47,628 nucleotides of DNA from Chitinophagaceae bacterium (GCA_009693715.1 SHWT01000003.1:1-47628), one strand, 5' to 3'; shown: positions 1-10,022, counted from the stretch's first letter. Translations and numbers: made by a program. The notes: generated from the letters alone by a model not told the origin.

Positions 1-105
1 TGTATTCCATATAATCGGTGCGTTTTTTTTACGGGCGCAAATTACTGAAAAACACCCAATTTTCATTTTTTAAACTACCTTTGTTTATCATAAAAAATCA
101 AGTAT

Positions 106-1305
106 ATGCCAGGGTTTGAATTATTTGGGGAAGAAGAAAAAAAACAAGTGAATGAGGTCTTAGAAACTGGAATTTTGATGCGTTATGGCTTTGATGGACC
201 AAGAAATGGAATGTGGAAATCCAAAGAGCTAGAAGCTGCAGTGTGTAGCACTTTTGGTTCACAATATGCGCAACTTACCTCTAGTGGAACTGCTGCCTTG
301 ACAACAGCGATGGCTGCCTTAGGAGTGGGTGTTGGAGACGAGGTGATTATGCCAGCATTTACCTTTGTAGCAAGTTTTGAAGCAATCTTAAGTATGGGGG
401 CCATTCCGGTATTGGTTGATATTGACGAAAGCTTGACTTTGTCACCGGCTGCTGTTAAGGCAGCAATAACGCCTAAAACAAAGTGTGTGATGCCAGTGCA
501 TATGTGTGGTAGCATGGCTGATATGGATGCATTGGTGGCGATTTGTAAGGAACACAATTTGATTTTACTAGAAGATGCTTGCCAAAGCATCGGTGGAACA
601 TATAAAGGAAAGCATTTGGGTACCATTGGTCATGCAGGTACTTTCTCTTTTGATTTTGTAAAGACAATTACTTGTGGAGAAGGTGGTGTAGTGATGACCA
701 ATGATAAGGAAGTATATACCAAATCGGATGCATTTACTGATCATGGACACGATCACTTAGGTGTAGATAGAGGTGCAGATTTACATCCAGCATTGGGCTA
801 CAACTTCCGTATTAGTGAATTACATGCTGCTGTTGGTTTAGCACAAATAAAAAAGTTAGCTACTTTTTTAGCAATTCAAAAAAAGAATAATCAAATTTTA
901 CGTTCTTATTTAGAACAAGTGCCAGGCATTCAATTTAGAGTAGTGCCGGATCCGGAAGGGGATAGCGGAAGCTTCTTAACTTGGTTCTTGCCAACCCAAG
1001 CCCTCACAGAAAAAGCCATTGCTGCTTTTAAGGAAGCTGGCATATTTGCAGGTAATTTTTATTGGTTTGCAAATAATTGGCACTATATCAGGAAATGGGG
1101 TCATTTAAAAAATGCGACTAGTTTATACCCATTGTCTGAGGCGCAACAAAATGCATTGATTGCATTACAACATGCTGACTTTTCAAAGAGTGATGCGATT
1201 ATGAGTAAATGTATTTCTACTGCAATTAGTTTGTTGTGGACGGAAGAACAAGTGCATGAAAAGGGTGCTAAATTTTTACAGGTGTTACAACAAACATTTT
1301 CCTAA
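106..1305 (+). CDS. DegT/DnrJ/EryC1/StrS-family PLP-dependent aminotransferase
   Basis: 399 aa ORF; DegT-type fold-I motifs (TSSGTAALTTAMAALGVGVGDEVIMPAFTF; EDACQSIGGTYKGKHLGTIGHAGTFSFDFVKTITCGEGGVV with candidate PLP Lys). Confidence 0.9.
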   Translation: MPGFELFGEEEKKQVNEVLETGILMRYGFDGPRNGMWKSKELEAAVCSTFGSQYAQLTSSGTAALTTAMAALGVGVGDEVIMPAFTFVASFEAILSMGAIPVLVDIDESLTLSPAAVKAAITPKTKCVMPVHMCGSMADMDALVAICKEHNLILLEDACQSIGGTYKGKHLGTIGHAGTFSFDFVKTITCGEGGVVMTNDKEVYTKSDAFTDHGHDHLGVDRGADLHPALGYNFRISELHAAVGLAQIKKLATFLAIQKKNNQILRSYLEQVPGIQFRVVPDPEGDSGSFLTWFLPTQALTEKAIAAFKEAGIFAGNFYWFANNWHYIRKWGHLKNATSLYPLSEAQQNALIALQHADFSKSDAIMSKCISTAISLLWTEEQVHEKGAKFLQVLQQTFS

Positions 1306-1317
1306 AAGTTATACCCT

Positions 1318-2853
1318 ATGTCATTAGGACAGTCATTGCAACAAAGGCAGCTACAGCGTTTATCGCCACAGCAAATTCAATTAATGAAATTGTTGCAAGT
1401 TCCGTCAGCACAAATAGAACAAAGAATAAAAGAAGAGATGGAGGAAAATCCTGCATTAGAAATGAATGCGGATTTGTTAGATACGGATACTTCAGCGGCA
1501 GCCGATGATTTAAACGATGAGTTTTTACAAGGCGCTAATGAGGAAGAAGAAGCGGTACCTGTAGATGCGTTTGAAATGAGTAATGAGGATTTAAATGAAT
1601 ATAATTATGACGAGGATGTGGCCGATTACAAAACCAAAGATGATTATTACCCGGAATTAGATAACGATGTGGTCATCCCTATTAAAGCGGAAGTGAGTTT
1701 GAATGAGCTATTGATCAATCAGTTGAATATGTTAGCATTAGATGAAACCTCATTTAAAATAGCAGAACAAATTATAGGGAGCTTGGAAGATGACGGCTAT
1801 TTGCGTCGGGCATTAACGTCGATTGCTGATGACCTGGCTTTTAAGCAAAGTATGTGGGTAGATGAAAAAGACATCGAAAAAGTTTTACTTCAAGTACAAC
1901 AATTCGATCCAGCAGGCATTGCTGCAAGAGATTTACAGGAGTGTTTATTATTACAATTAAAACGCAAGCATGCTGATGCTCGAATGACCAATAGCATTGA
2001 CGCAAATCATGCAAGTTTGGATCCTATCAAATTGGCGATCCTAGTGATTGAAAAATATTTCGAAGAGTTTACGCGTAAACACTATGATAAAATTCAAAAA
2101 AGTTTGCATTTAAATGAAATAGAAATTAAGGGAGTGCTGCAGCAAATTTTAAGTTTAAACCCTAGGCCAGGTGCAGATGCGAATGAATCGCATACCTCTG
2201 AAATGTATATTATACCCGATTTTACAGTAGTGATTAACAATGGCATTGTTGAATTGTCCTTAAATAGCCGCAATGCGCCTCCTTTAATCATTAGCGATGA
2301 TTATAAAATGATGTTAAAGGAGTATGAGCGAGGCAAAAAACAAGACAAATCTCAAAAGGAAGCGGTATTTTTCATCAAACAAAAGATTGATGCTGCAAAA
2401 TGGTTTATTGAAATGATTCAGCAAAGACAGCAAACTTTATTGAAAACGATGAAAGCAATCCTGGCACACCAGCAAAATTTTTTCACCACAGGGGATACGA
2501 CACAGTTACGTCCTATGATTTTAAAAGATATTGCGGCTGCCACAGGGCTGGATGTGTCAACCGTAAGTAGGGTAGCCAATAGCAAGTATGTGCTCACTGA
2601 ATTCGGCACTTATTTGTTAAAATATTTTTTTAGTGAATCGCTCACCACTGATTCTGGAGAGGAAGTAAGCACCAAGGAAGTGAAAGCGATATTACTTGAG
2701 TTCATACAACAAGAAGACAAACATAAACCATTAAGCGACGACGAGTTAACGCATCAGTTGCAGCAAAAGGGGTACAATATTGCACGACGTACCGTTGCTA
2801 AATACAGAGAACAATTAAATATTCCTGTTGCCAGATTGCGAAAGGAACTTTAA
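1318..2853 (+). CDS. rpoN: RNA polymerase sigma-54 factor
   Basis: 511 aa; Q-rich N-terminal region I (LGQSLQQRQLQRLSPQQIQLMKLLQ), acidic region II, HTH (DVSTVSRVANSKYV), C-terminal RpoN box ARRTVAKYREQLNIP. Confidence 0.96.
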   Translation: MSLGQSLQQRQLQRLSPQQIQLMKLLQVPSAQIEQRIKEEMEENPALEMNADLLDTDTSAAADDLNDEFLQGANEEEEAVPVDAFEMSNEDLNEYNYDEDVADYKTKDDYYPELDNDVVIPIKAEVSLNELLINQLNMLALDETSFKIAEQIIGSLEDDGYLRRALTSIADDLAFKQSMWVDEKDIEKVLLQVQQFDPAGIAARDLQECLLLQLKRKHADARMTNSIDANHASLDPIKLAILVIEKYFEEFTRKHYDKIQKSLHLNEIEIKGVLQQILSLNPRPGADANESHTSEMYIIPDFTVVINNGIVELSLNSRNAPPLIISDDYKMMLKEYERGKKQDKSQKEAVFFIKQKIDAAKWFIEMIQQRQQTLLKTMKAILAHQQNFFTTGDTTQLRPMILKDIAAATGLDVSTVSRVANSKYVLTEFGTYLLKYFFSESLTTDSGEEVSTKEVKAILLEFIQQEDKHKPLSDDELTHQLQQKGYNIARRTVAKYREQLNIPVARLRKEL

Positions 2854-2866
2854 TCAAATTTAATTT

Positions 2867-3508
2867 ATGCAAAACAATTCCCACGGTACCCTAACTAAAT
2901 TTTTTGGTCATATCATTTCCTTTGTTTTCCATCCCTTATTTGTCCCTACTTATTTTATTTTATATTTAATTAAATTAGTACCATTTGAATTTGTGGGCAT
3001 CACAGATTGGCAATTACAGTTACGCGTTTTTAGTGTGTTTTGGCTGACGGCTTTTTTCCCTGCCTTTGCGGTTTTTTTACTCTGGAGATTAAAATTTAGC
3101 GAGTCTATTTTTTTAAGAACACAAAAAGATCGCATTATTCCCTACGTCATAGTCATGTTTTTTTATTGGTGGATGTATTATTTAAGTAGAAATTTTTCAG
3201 ACCAGCCTATCGTATTAAAATATTTTTATTTTGGAATTTTTATAGCAAGTGCCATTGGACTCATCGTCAATAATTTTATTAAAGTAAGTTTGCATGGCAT
3301 GGGCATTGGTGGCTTACTTGCATCTGTGGTATTGGTGGGGCTGAAATATCCAATCAATAATATTATTTGGGACATGGCTATACTATTAATTGCTGGAATA
3401 GTGGTCAGTGCGCGTATGATTGTAAGTGACCATACAAAAAATGAATTAACCATTGGGTTAGGTATTGGAATTATTACACAAACACTTGCTTATTTTTGGG
3501 TTGGGTAA
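2867..3508 (+). CDS. PAP2-like integral membrane protein (divergent)
   Basis: 213 aa, multiple hydrophobic helices; C-terminal SAR-MIVSD-H-TKN-E-LTIG resembles PAP2 motif C3 (SRx5Hx3D); KDRIIPY resembles motif C1. Confidence 0.55.
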   Translation: MQNNSHGTLTKFFGHIISFVFHPLFVPTYFILYLIKLVPFEFVGITDWQLQLRVFSVFWLTAFFPAFAVFLLWRLKFSESIFLRTQKDRIIPYVIVMFFYWWMYYLSRNFSDQPIVLKYFYFGIFIASAIGLIVNNFIKVSLHGMGIGGLLASVVLVGLKYPINNIIWDMAILLIAGIVVSARMIVSDHTKNELTIGLGIGIITQTLAYFWVG

Positions 3509-3523
3509 CATTAAACTAAAACT

Positions 3524-5854
3524 ATGTGGTATAAATTAGCCGAATTCATTTTAAAGTTCAAGGTATATTGTTTGGCCCTTTTATTGGTCATCACCATTGT
3601 TATGGGTTATTTTGCTGCGCAAGTAAAGCTTAGTTATGAATTTACAAAAGCTATACCAGATGATAATCCTAAGTTTGTTATTTATAAAGACTTCGTTAAA
3701 AAATTTGGAATTGATGGGGCAACGATTGTAGTGGGCTTTACAACCGATAAAATGTACACCAAGGAAGTATTTAATCAAGTAAATGAATTACATCAACAAA
3801 TTAAACTAATCCCAGCGGTCACCGAAGTATTAAGTGTACCATTCGCATATGAATTACAAAAGGACAGTACTGAAACTAAGTTTAATGTTCATGCTGTATT
3901 TTCAGCGCCGTATCAAAATGATACTTTATTATTAGCGGATGCGCAAAAATTTGAAAACTTACCTTTTTATAAAAATTTATTATACAATAAGGATAGCAAT
4001 GCATTTATAATGGCGGTGAGCTTTATTCCCGATTCAATAAATACTGGTGCTCGAACAAGGATTATTCGTTTATTGGAGGAGAAACTGAATGTGTTTTCGA
4101 AAAATACCAATTTGGCCATTCACCTAAGTGGCTTGCCCTATATTAGAACCATTATTGCTGATCGCATTAAAAAGGAAATGTTATGGTTTTTAGTAGGATC
4201 ACTTTTATTATCTGCGATTACTTTGTTACTTTTCTTTAGGTCGATACCTGCCACCTTAATGAGCTTAGTGGTGGTAGCGATGGGCGTTATTTGGAGCTTT
4301 GGCACCATGGTTTTAATGGGGCAAAAAATTACCTTATTGACCGCCTTAATACCACCATTGGTGGTTGTTATTGGCATCCCTAATTGTATCTATTTTTTAA
4401 ACAAATATCATACTGCTTATAAGGAGACCAATGATCGTTCCGCTGCCATTATTCAAATGGTCAGTAAAATGGGTATTGTTACTTTGTTTTGTAATATCAC
4501 TGCTGCCATTGGATTTTTTGTGTTCGCATTAACCAAAAGTCCATTACTGAAAGAATTTGGTTGGGTATCAGGTATTAATATCATGGCCTTATTTTTTATC
4601 AGTTTATTTTTTATACCACCGGTGCTTAGCTATTTGAAACCACCTGCCTCAAAACATACTAAATACTTAGAAAATAAATATTTAACACATATATTAGTTA
4701 AAATTGAACGCTGGACCTTCAATCATACGAAATGGGTTTTTGGAATCACTTTATTTTTAGTGGTGTTTTCAATTATGGGTGTTTTAAAAATAAAAAAAGA
4801 AGCATTTATAGTTGATGATCTTCCCAAAAAGGACAAATTATACACCGATTTAAAATGGTTTGAGCAAAATGCAGGCGGTGTAATGCCATTAGAAATTGTG
4901 ATTGATACTAAAAAGAAAAATGGGTTAATTAGAAACACTAAGCCATTGGATCACATTGAAACTTTTCAGCAATTTTTGCTTACACAGCCCGAACTGGGTA
5001 AGCCCTTGGGTTTAATAGAAGGTATAAAATTTGCAAAACAAGCATTTTATGATGGGGATTCAAATTCCTATTCAGTGCCGTCAGGTACGGAAATGGCTTT
5101 TATTGCACCTTATTTGAAGCCTGTTGATGGCAATGTGAATACCCAAGCCAACACGCCAAAATCACCGACTGCTTTATTAAATAAATTTATTGATACAGAA
5201 AAAAGGGCGACAAGGATCAGTGTAAATATGAAAGATATAGGTAGTGCACAATTACCGATTTTTTTAAAACGTATGGATAGCGCGACACAAGCTATTTTCG
5301 ACAGCACCAACTACCATGTGCAAATTACAGGCAGTAGTGTTACATTTTTAGAAGGAAGTAACTTTATCATTAAAGGGTTGGGCGAATCCATTTTTTGGGC
5401 TTTTTTATTAATTGCCATTTGTATGCTCTTTTTGTTTAGGTCCTTTCCAATTCTAATGTGCTCCCTCGTTCCTAATATTGTGCCATTACTTATAACGGCT
5501 GGATGTATGGGTTGGATAGGGGTATCATTGAAGCCATCGACGGTTTTAGTTTTTAGTGTGGCATTGGGTATTGCCATTGATGTTACGATACGCTTCTTGG
5601 TGAATTACAAACAAGAATTACCAAGATTAAACCATCAGGTCAATAGTACCTTAATTCAAACGATTAAAAATACAGGCATCAGTATTATTTATACTTCAAT
5701 GGTATTGGTTGTGGGCTTTGTGATATTTTGTTTTAGTGAATTTGGTGGTACAAAGGCTTTAGGATGGCTTACTTCATTAACATTAGTGGTGAGTACACTC
5801 ACCAATTTAATATTATTACCCGCCTTGATAAAAACCTTTATTAAGCAAAAATAA
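3524..5854 (+). CDS. MMPL/RND-family transporter
   Basis: 776 aa, two repeated TM modules, GIPNCIYFLNKYH and VALGIAIDVTIRFLVNYKQE motifs typical of the MMPL/SSD family. Confidence 0.88.
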   Translation: MWYKLAEFILKFKVYCLALLLVITIVMGYFAAQVKLSYEFTKAIPDDNPKFVIYKDFVKKFGIDGATIVVGFTTDKMYTKEVFNQVNELHQQIKLIPAVTEVLSVPFAYELQKDSTETKFNVHAVFSAPYQNDTLLLADAQKFENLPFYKNLLYNKDSNAFIMAVSFIPDSINTGARTRIIRLLEEKLNVFSKNTNLAIHLSGLPYIRTIIADRIKKEMLWFLVGSLLLSAITLLLFFRSIPATLMSLVVVAMGVIWSFGTMVLMGQKITLLTALIPPLVVVIGIPNCIYFLNKYHTAYKETNDRSAAIIQMVSKMGIVTLFCNITAAIGFFVFALTKSPLLKEFGWVSGINIMALFFISLFFIPPVLSYLKPPASKHTKYLENKYLTHILVKIERWTFNHTKWVFGITLFLVVFSIMGVLKIKKEAFIVDDLPKKDKLYTDLKWFEQNAGGVMPLEIVIDTKKKNGLIRNTKPLDHIETFQQFLLTQPELGKPLGLIEGIKFAKQAFYDGDSNSYSVPSGTEMAFIAPYLKPVDGNVNTQANTPKSPTALLNKFIDTEKRATRISVNMKDIGSAQLPIFLKRMDSATQAIFDSTNYHVQITGSSVTFLEGSNFIIKGLGESIFWAFLLIAICMLFLFRSFPILMCSLVPNIVPLLITAGCMGWIGVSLKPSTVLVFSVALGIAIDVTIRFLVNYKQELPRLNHQVNSTLIQTIKNTGISIIYTSMVLVVGFVIFCFSEFGGTKALGWLTSLTLVVSTLTNLILLPALIKTFIKQK

Positions 5855-5856
5855 AT

Positions 5857-5908
5857 AGAGAATTGAATTACAGCTAATTGGTTAGCAGTATTTGTAATTC
5901 AATTCTCT
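5857..5908. terminator. Bidirectional intrinsic terminator between convergent MMPL and TlpA-like genes
   Basis: Perfect 16-bp stem agagaattgaattaca (5857-5872) / tgtaattcaattctct (5893-5908), A/T-rich on both sides. Confidence 0.65.
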
Positions 5909-5933
5909 TAATTTAGTCCTGTTGAATTATTTC

Positions 5934-7070
5934 TTAGTGAAATAAATTAGCCAAAGTTTCTTGTAATGATTGTCCTCTTAATTCGGTCGCAATAATTTTT
6001 CCGGTAGGGTCCACTAGCACATTAAATGGAATCCCTTCGATTTGATAGGTATTCACAACACTGCTTTCCCATTTCTTTAAATCACTTAATTGTAACCAAT
6101 TTAGCTTGTCATTATTAATTGCTTCCAACCAATCTGCTTTGTTATCATCCAGTGATACACCTAAAACGGTGAAATTTTTATTTTTAAACCTTTCATAAGC
6201 CAATACCACATTGGGGTTTTCGGCGCGACAAGGGCCACACCAACTCGCCCAGAAATCAACCAATACATATTTTCCTTTCAAACTACTGAGGGTAATGATT
6301 TTACCATCAGCATCCTGCATCGCAATTTCAGGGGCGATTTCGCCAGCATTCAATGGGCTTGCTTTTGTATTGGCTTGCAACTGTGCGTTAATTAAATTCG
6401 CAAATTCAATTAGTGGGGTAGCTTTTGTTTTTTCAGCAGCCATTTTTGCCAAAGCCAATATTTTTGCGGCCTCCATTGATCTTAAGCCCAATCCCAAAGT
6501 GTAGTAAATGAATGCTGGGCTTGTTGCACTCGTGATACTGGTCTCAACAAAATCATTTAAGTTTTTTATTTTTTCTACTTTTTGTTTTTGTAACCAAAAT
6601 ATAGTACTGTCTTTGCCGTTTTGCTTTTGAAGCGCATCTAAATTATAGAGTGTTGCAAACAAGGACGAATCTTTTTGTCTGTATTGTTTTAAAAATTCAA
6701 ACAAACTAGAGGTACTATTAGAACCTTTCACGGTATAAGTGGAATAGTTAGCGGCATCTGCACTAATTTTTATATTTTCATCATCGTTGATGAAAATGAT
6801 TTCGAATTCCTTGTCAGTAGCCAAACGATAAATCCCTTCTTGTTTTGCAATAAATTGAAATTCATAATTTCCTTCCTTATCAATCGTAATTGAATCTAAG
6901 GTTATAATTGGTTTGCCACCATAAGGAACTTCTTGCAAAAGCAATTGTTGATTTTCTGCATTTTTTATATTTCCAGATACGGTAAAATTACCACCACTTT
7001 CATTTGTTTTACAACCTGCCAATAAAAGGGTACAACCGAGTAACCCTGAGATAATTAATTTTGAAAGCAT
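5934..7070 (-). CDS. TlpA-family thioredoxin-fold lipoprotein with N-terminal DUF4369-like domain
   Basis: 378 aa; lipoprotein signal (LLGCTLLLAGC), C-terminal AhpC/TSA-thioredoxin domain with WASWCGPCRAE. Confidence 0.88.
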   Translation of the reverse strand: MLSKLIISGLLGCTLLLAGCKTNESGGNFTVSGNIKNAENQQLLLQEVPYGGKPIITLDSITIDKEGNYEFQFIAKQEGIYRLATDKEFEIIFINDDENIKISADAANYSTYTVKGSNSTSSLFEFLKQYRQKDSSLFATLYNLDALQKQNGKDSTIFWLQKQKVEKIKNLNDFVETSITSATSPAFIYYTLGLGLRSMEAAKILALAKMAAEKTKATPLIEFANLINAQLQANTKASPLNAGEIAPEIAMQDADGKIITLSSLKGKYVLVDFWASWCGPCRAENPNVVLAYERFKNKNFTVLGVSLDDNKADWLEAINNDKLNWLQLSDLKKWESSVVNTYQIEGIPFNVLVDPTGKIIATELRGQSLQETLANLFH

Positions 7071-7092
7071 ATCGTTATTTTTATAAATGATT

Positions 7093-8538
7093 TTAATATT
7101 TCAATTTTTGTTCTAAAAGCAGCATGGTAATTTTAGGGTCTGCCTTACCTTGACTCAACTTTTTTACTTCGCCAGTAAATAGGCCAATGAGCCCCTTCTT
7201 GCCTTTTTTATATTCAATGATTTTTTCAGGATGCATTAATAACACCTGGTCTACCCATACTTCAATTTCATCGCTTGAATTAGATTGTAATAAGTTATTA
7301 GTTTTGGCATATTCCCTAGGAGACTGCATTTGTTGCATTACTGCTTTAAAAACTTTACCACTTGCCATTGAAAAACTTAACTCCTTACTTGCCACTAAAT
7401 CTAAAAGTTCTACTAAATAGGGGATAAAGGGTAGTAGCGCATTGTAGTTGCTATTGGTTTCATTTAAGTATTCTCTGATAGGTCCCAATATCCAGTTCGC
7501 TGCTGATTTGTATTGATTGGTTTGCTTTATCCATGCTGCATAAAAATCAGCTTCTTCTTTATTTTCACATAGCTGCTCCACATCATATTCCGATAAGGCG
7601 TAATCGCTTTTCCATGTATTTTTTAATGCCCCTGGCAATACTGGCATCGCAATTTCAATATCCTTAATATATTGTTGTGTTAATTGAAATGGTGCTAAAT
7701 CGGGGTCTGGGAAATATCTGTAATCATTGGCGTCTTCCTTGTCTCTTATTGAAAAGGTAGTATCATTATTTGCATCAAAGCTTCTAGTTTGCTGTAATAT
7801 GGTGCCGCCTGTTTCTGTAATTTTAATTAATCTGTCAATTTCAAACTCAATCGCTTTTTTTATATTTCGAATTGAATTTAAATTTTTGACTTCTACCCTG
7901 GTGCCTAATTTCGTATCCCCCTTCAACCTGATGGAAATATTTGCATCACATCTTAAACTGCCTTCTTCCATATTGCCATCACAAACACCCATCCATCTTA
8001 CTAATCGACGGACTTCAGAAACAAACAAAAAAGCGTCTTGCGCAGAATGAATGCAGGGTTCTGTTACCATTTCAACTAAGGGAGTGCCTGCTCTATTTAA
8101 ATCAATATAAGTGTCTAGTGCTGAAGCATCATGAATGCTTTTGCCGGCATCTTCCTCCAAATGAATTCTATTTAACTGTACTATTTTATCGCCAGCTTCT
8201 CCTTTAATCGTAATGGCACCTCCCACACAAATGGGTGTAGTATGTTGCGTGATTTGATAACCCTTTGGCAGGTCGGGGTAAAAATAATTTTTGCGCGCAA
8301 AGTAATTATTATTTTCAATACGAGCACCACAAGCAATACCTAGTTTAATCGCGTATTCAACTGCTTTTACATTTGTTTTAGGTAGGGTTCCAGGATGCCC
8401 CATGGTGATTGGGCTAATATGGGTATTGGGTTCAGCGCCAAAGGAAGCAGCATCACCACAAAATAACTTACTCTGTGTTGCTAATTGTGCATGAATCTCT
8501 AATCCAATGACTGCCTCATATTTATCCGCATTTGCCAT
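7093..8538 (-). CDS. gatB: Asp-tRNA(Asn)/Glu-tRNA(Gln) amidotransferase subunit B
   Basis: Motifs YEAVIGLEIHAQL, HLEEDAGKSIHD, DLNRAGTPLVEMVTEP, DANISIR. Start placed at MANADKY, 15 nt inside the ORF-track start (8553). Confidence 0.95.
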   Translation of the reverse strand: MANADKYEAVIGLEIHAQLATQSKLFCGDAASFGAEPNTHISPITMGHPGTLPKTNVKAVEYAIKLGIACGARIENNNYFARKNYFYPDLPKGYQITQHTTPICVGGAITIKGEAGDKIVQLNRIHLEEDAGKSIHDASALDTYIDLNRAGTPLVEMVTEPCIHSAQDAFLFVSEVRRLVRWMGVCDGNMEEGSLRCDANISIRLKGDTKLGTRVEVKNLNSIRNIKKAIEFEIDRLIKITETGGTILQQTRSFDANNDTTFSIRDKEDANDYRYFPDPDLAPFQLTQQYIKDIEIAMPVLPGALKNTWKSDYALSEYDVEQLCENKEEADFYAAWIKQTNQYKSAANWILGPIREYLNETNSNYNALLPFIPYLVELLDLVASKELSFSMASGKVFKAVMQQMQSPREYAKTNNLLQSNSSDEIEVWVDQVLLMHPEKIIEYKKGKKGLIGLFTGEVKKLSQGKADPKITMLLLEQKLKY

Positions 8539-8594
8539 GAAGCAAAAGTACAATTATTTGGGGCTTATTTTTAGTTTAAATACCCTAAAATAAA

Positions 8595-8634
8595 CGCCCC
8601 GTCTTAATCTGAATGTTCAGAAATAGACGGGGCG
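8595..8634 (-). terminator. Intrinsic terminator downstream of the PDZ-protein gene
   Basis: Perfect 10-bp GC-rich stem cgccccgtct (8595-8604)/agacggggcg (8625-8634), followed on - strand by TTTATTTTA. Confidence 0.75.
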
Positions 8635-8660
8635 CAGCGGATAAGGTTATTAATGCTTAC

Positions 8661-10022
8661 TTACAAATCAGCTGTTTTAAGCTTCTTTGGAATTTTCACT
8701 TCAATCACGGTTTTTTTACCATTTCTTGTAATATTAAATTTGAAAATAGTGCCTTCTGTGGCCCCTTTAATAATAGGCTTAATACCATCCACATCTTTTA
8801 CTTTTTTATCATTCACTTCTGTGATAATATCATCTTCTTTTAGCCCGGCTTTTGCAGCTGGTGAATTTTCACTTACAGATGAAATTTTCACACCTTCATT
8901 TTCTTCAACATCCTCCACACTGATGCCTAATTTTGGTTTTTCAATATTGCCGAAAAAATTATTTAATTCTGGCATTTGTGGTAGTTCAAATCCAAATCGT
9001 TGTGTTCCATTATTACCCCTGCCTCTTGGTGTGTTAGGGACGAAGTTAGGTTCAATAGTCATTCCTTGATTAGGCATGCTATAACTAAATGATTGTGCTT
9101 TATTTTTTTCTAGTTCGGCTGTCAATTTTGTTTTAGCACCATTTTTTAAAATACTGATTTGTACTTTATCTGATGGCTTGAATTTGCCAATAGCTTCATA
9201 CAAATCTTTTGGCCCTGTAATTTTTTCGTCATTAACATTAGTAATAATATCATCCTTCTTAAGGCCGGCTTTTGCTGCTGGACTTCCTTCGCTAACTTCA
9301 TTAATTTTAGCGCCCAATTCATTTTCTTCTGATAGCACACCTAAAAAAGCTGCGTTGCTCTGAGCAGGTGTTGCGAAAGATAAAACATCATCTATATTCA
9401 AATCCAATGGCTTACCCTCCACTATTTTATTTTCTTTACTATTTCCACGAGGTGTCATCATTCTTTTTAAAATCACGCCATTTTTGCCTTGCCCATTGAT
9501 TCTTGGATCATTTTCGCCTACTTCCTCACCATTGATGATAATTTTATCGCCATCAATTAATACATTTACTCGCTCCTCAGTAACAGCATCGTTTTCTTTT
9601 TTATCTCCTTTGTCGTTTTTCAATATTTTACCTTCTTGCGTCCGCACAGTTACAGTAACTTCTTTTTGATCTTTATTATCCTTACTTGCTTTAGCATTCT
9701 TTTTTGTCGTAATCACTACTACGCCCTTTGCCCCTTTTTTACCATATAGTTTGGTGGCAGATGCTCCTTTTAAAACATCTATTTTTTCAATATCATTGGG
9801 GGAAATTTCATTGATGTTTTTTATTTCTTTGCCATCCACAATGTATAAGGGCGTTTCACCTTTTACCGCAATGCTGGTGTCCCTCGGATAACCTTTTACA
9901 ACAACAACGGTTGGCTTTTTAAGATCTAATTTTAATTTTGAGTTTTCATTTGTACTAGTTTGCGCAAAACTTATTTGTGCAATTACACACAGCATTAAAA
10001 AACTGCTTACTTGCTTGATCAT
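8661..10022 (-). CDS. Secreted protein with TonB-receptor-plug-like segment and two PDZ domains
   Basis: 453 aa; signal peptide; TPLYIVDGKEIKNINEISPNDIEKIDVLKGASATKLYGKKGAKGVVVITTKK (plug-like); two PDZ copies around SPAAKAGLKKDDIITNVNDEKI and SPAAKAGLKEDDIITEVNDKKV. Confidence 0.85.
   Translation of the reverse strand: MIKQVSSFLMLCVIAQISFAQTSTNENSKLKLDLKKPTVVVVKGYPRDTSIAVKGETPLYIVDGKEIKNINEISPNDIEKIDVLKGASATKLYGKKGAKGVVVITTKKNAKASKDNKDQKEVTVTVRTQEGKILKNDKGDKKENDAVTEERVNVLIDGDKIIINGEEVGENDPRINGQGKNGVILKRMMTPRGNSKENKIVEGKPLDLNIDDVLSFATPAQSNAAFLGVLSEENELGAKINEVSEGSPAAKAGLKKDDIITNVNDEKITGPKDLYEAIGKFKPSDKVQISILKNGAKTKLTAELEKNKAQSFSYSMPNQGMTIEPNFVPNTPRGRGNNGTQRFGFELPQMPELNNFFGNIEKPKLGISVEDVEENEGVKISSVSENSPAAKAGLKEDDIITEVNDKKVKDVDGIKPIIKGATEGTIFKFNITRNGKKTVIEVKIPKKLKTADL

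Noticed and set aside
183-626. 147-aa minus-strand ORF
   Set aside because: Antisense to the aminotransferase gene; shadow ORF.
8653-9069. 138-aa plus-strand ORF
   Set aside because: Antisense to the PDZ gene; S/F/P-rich translation is the complement of the coding strand.
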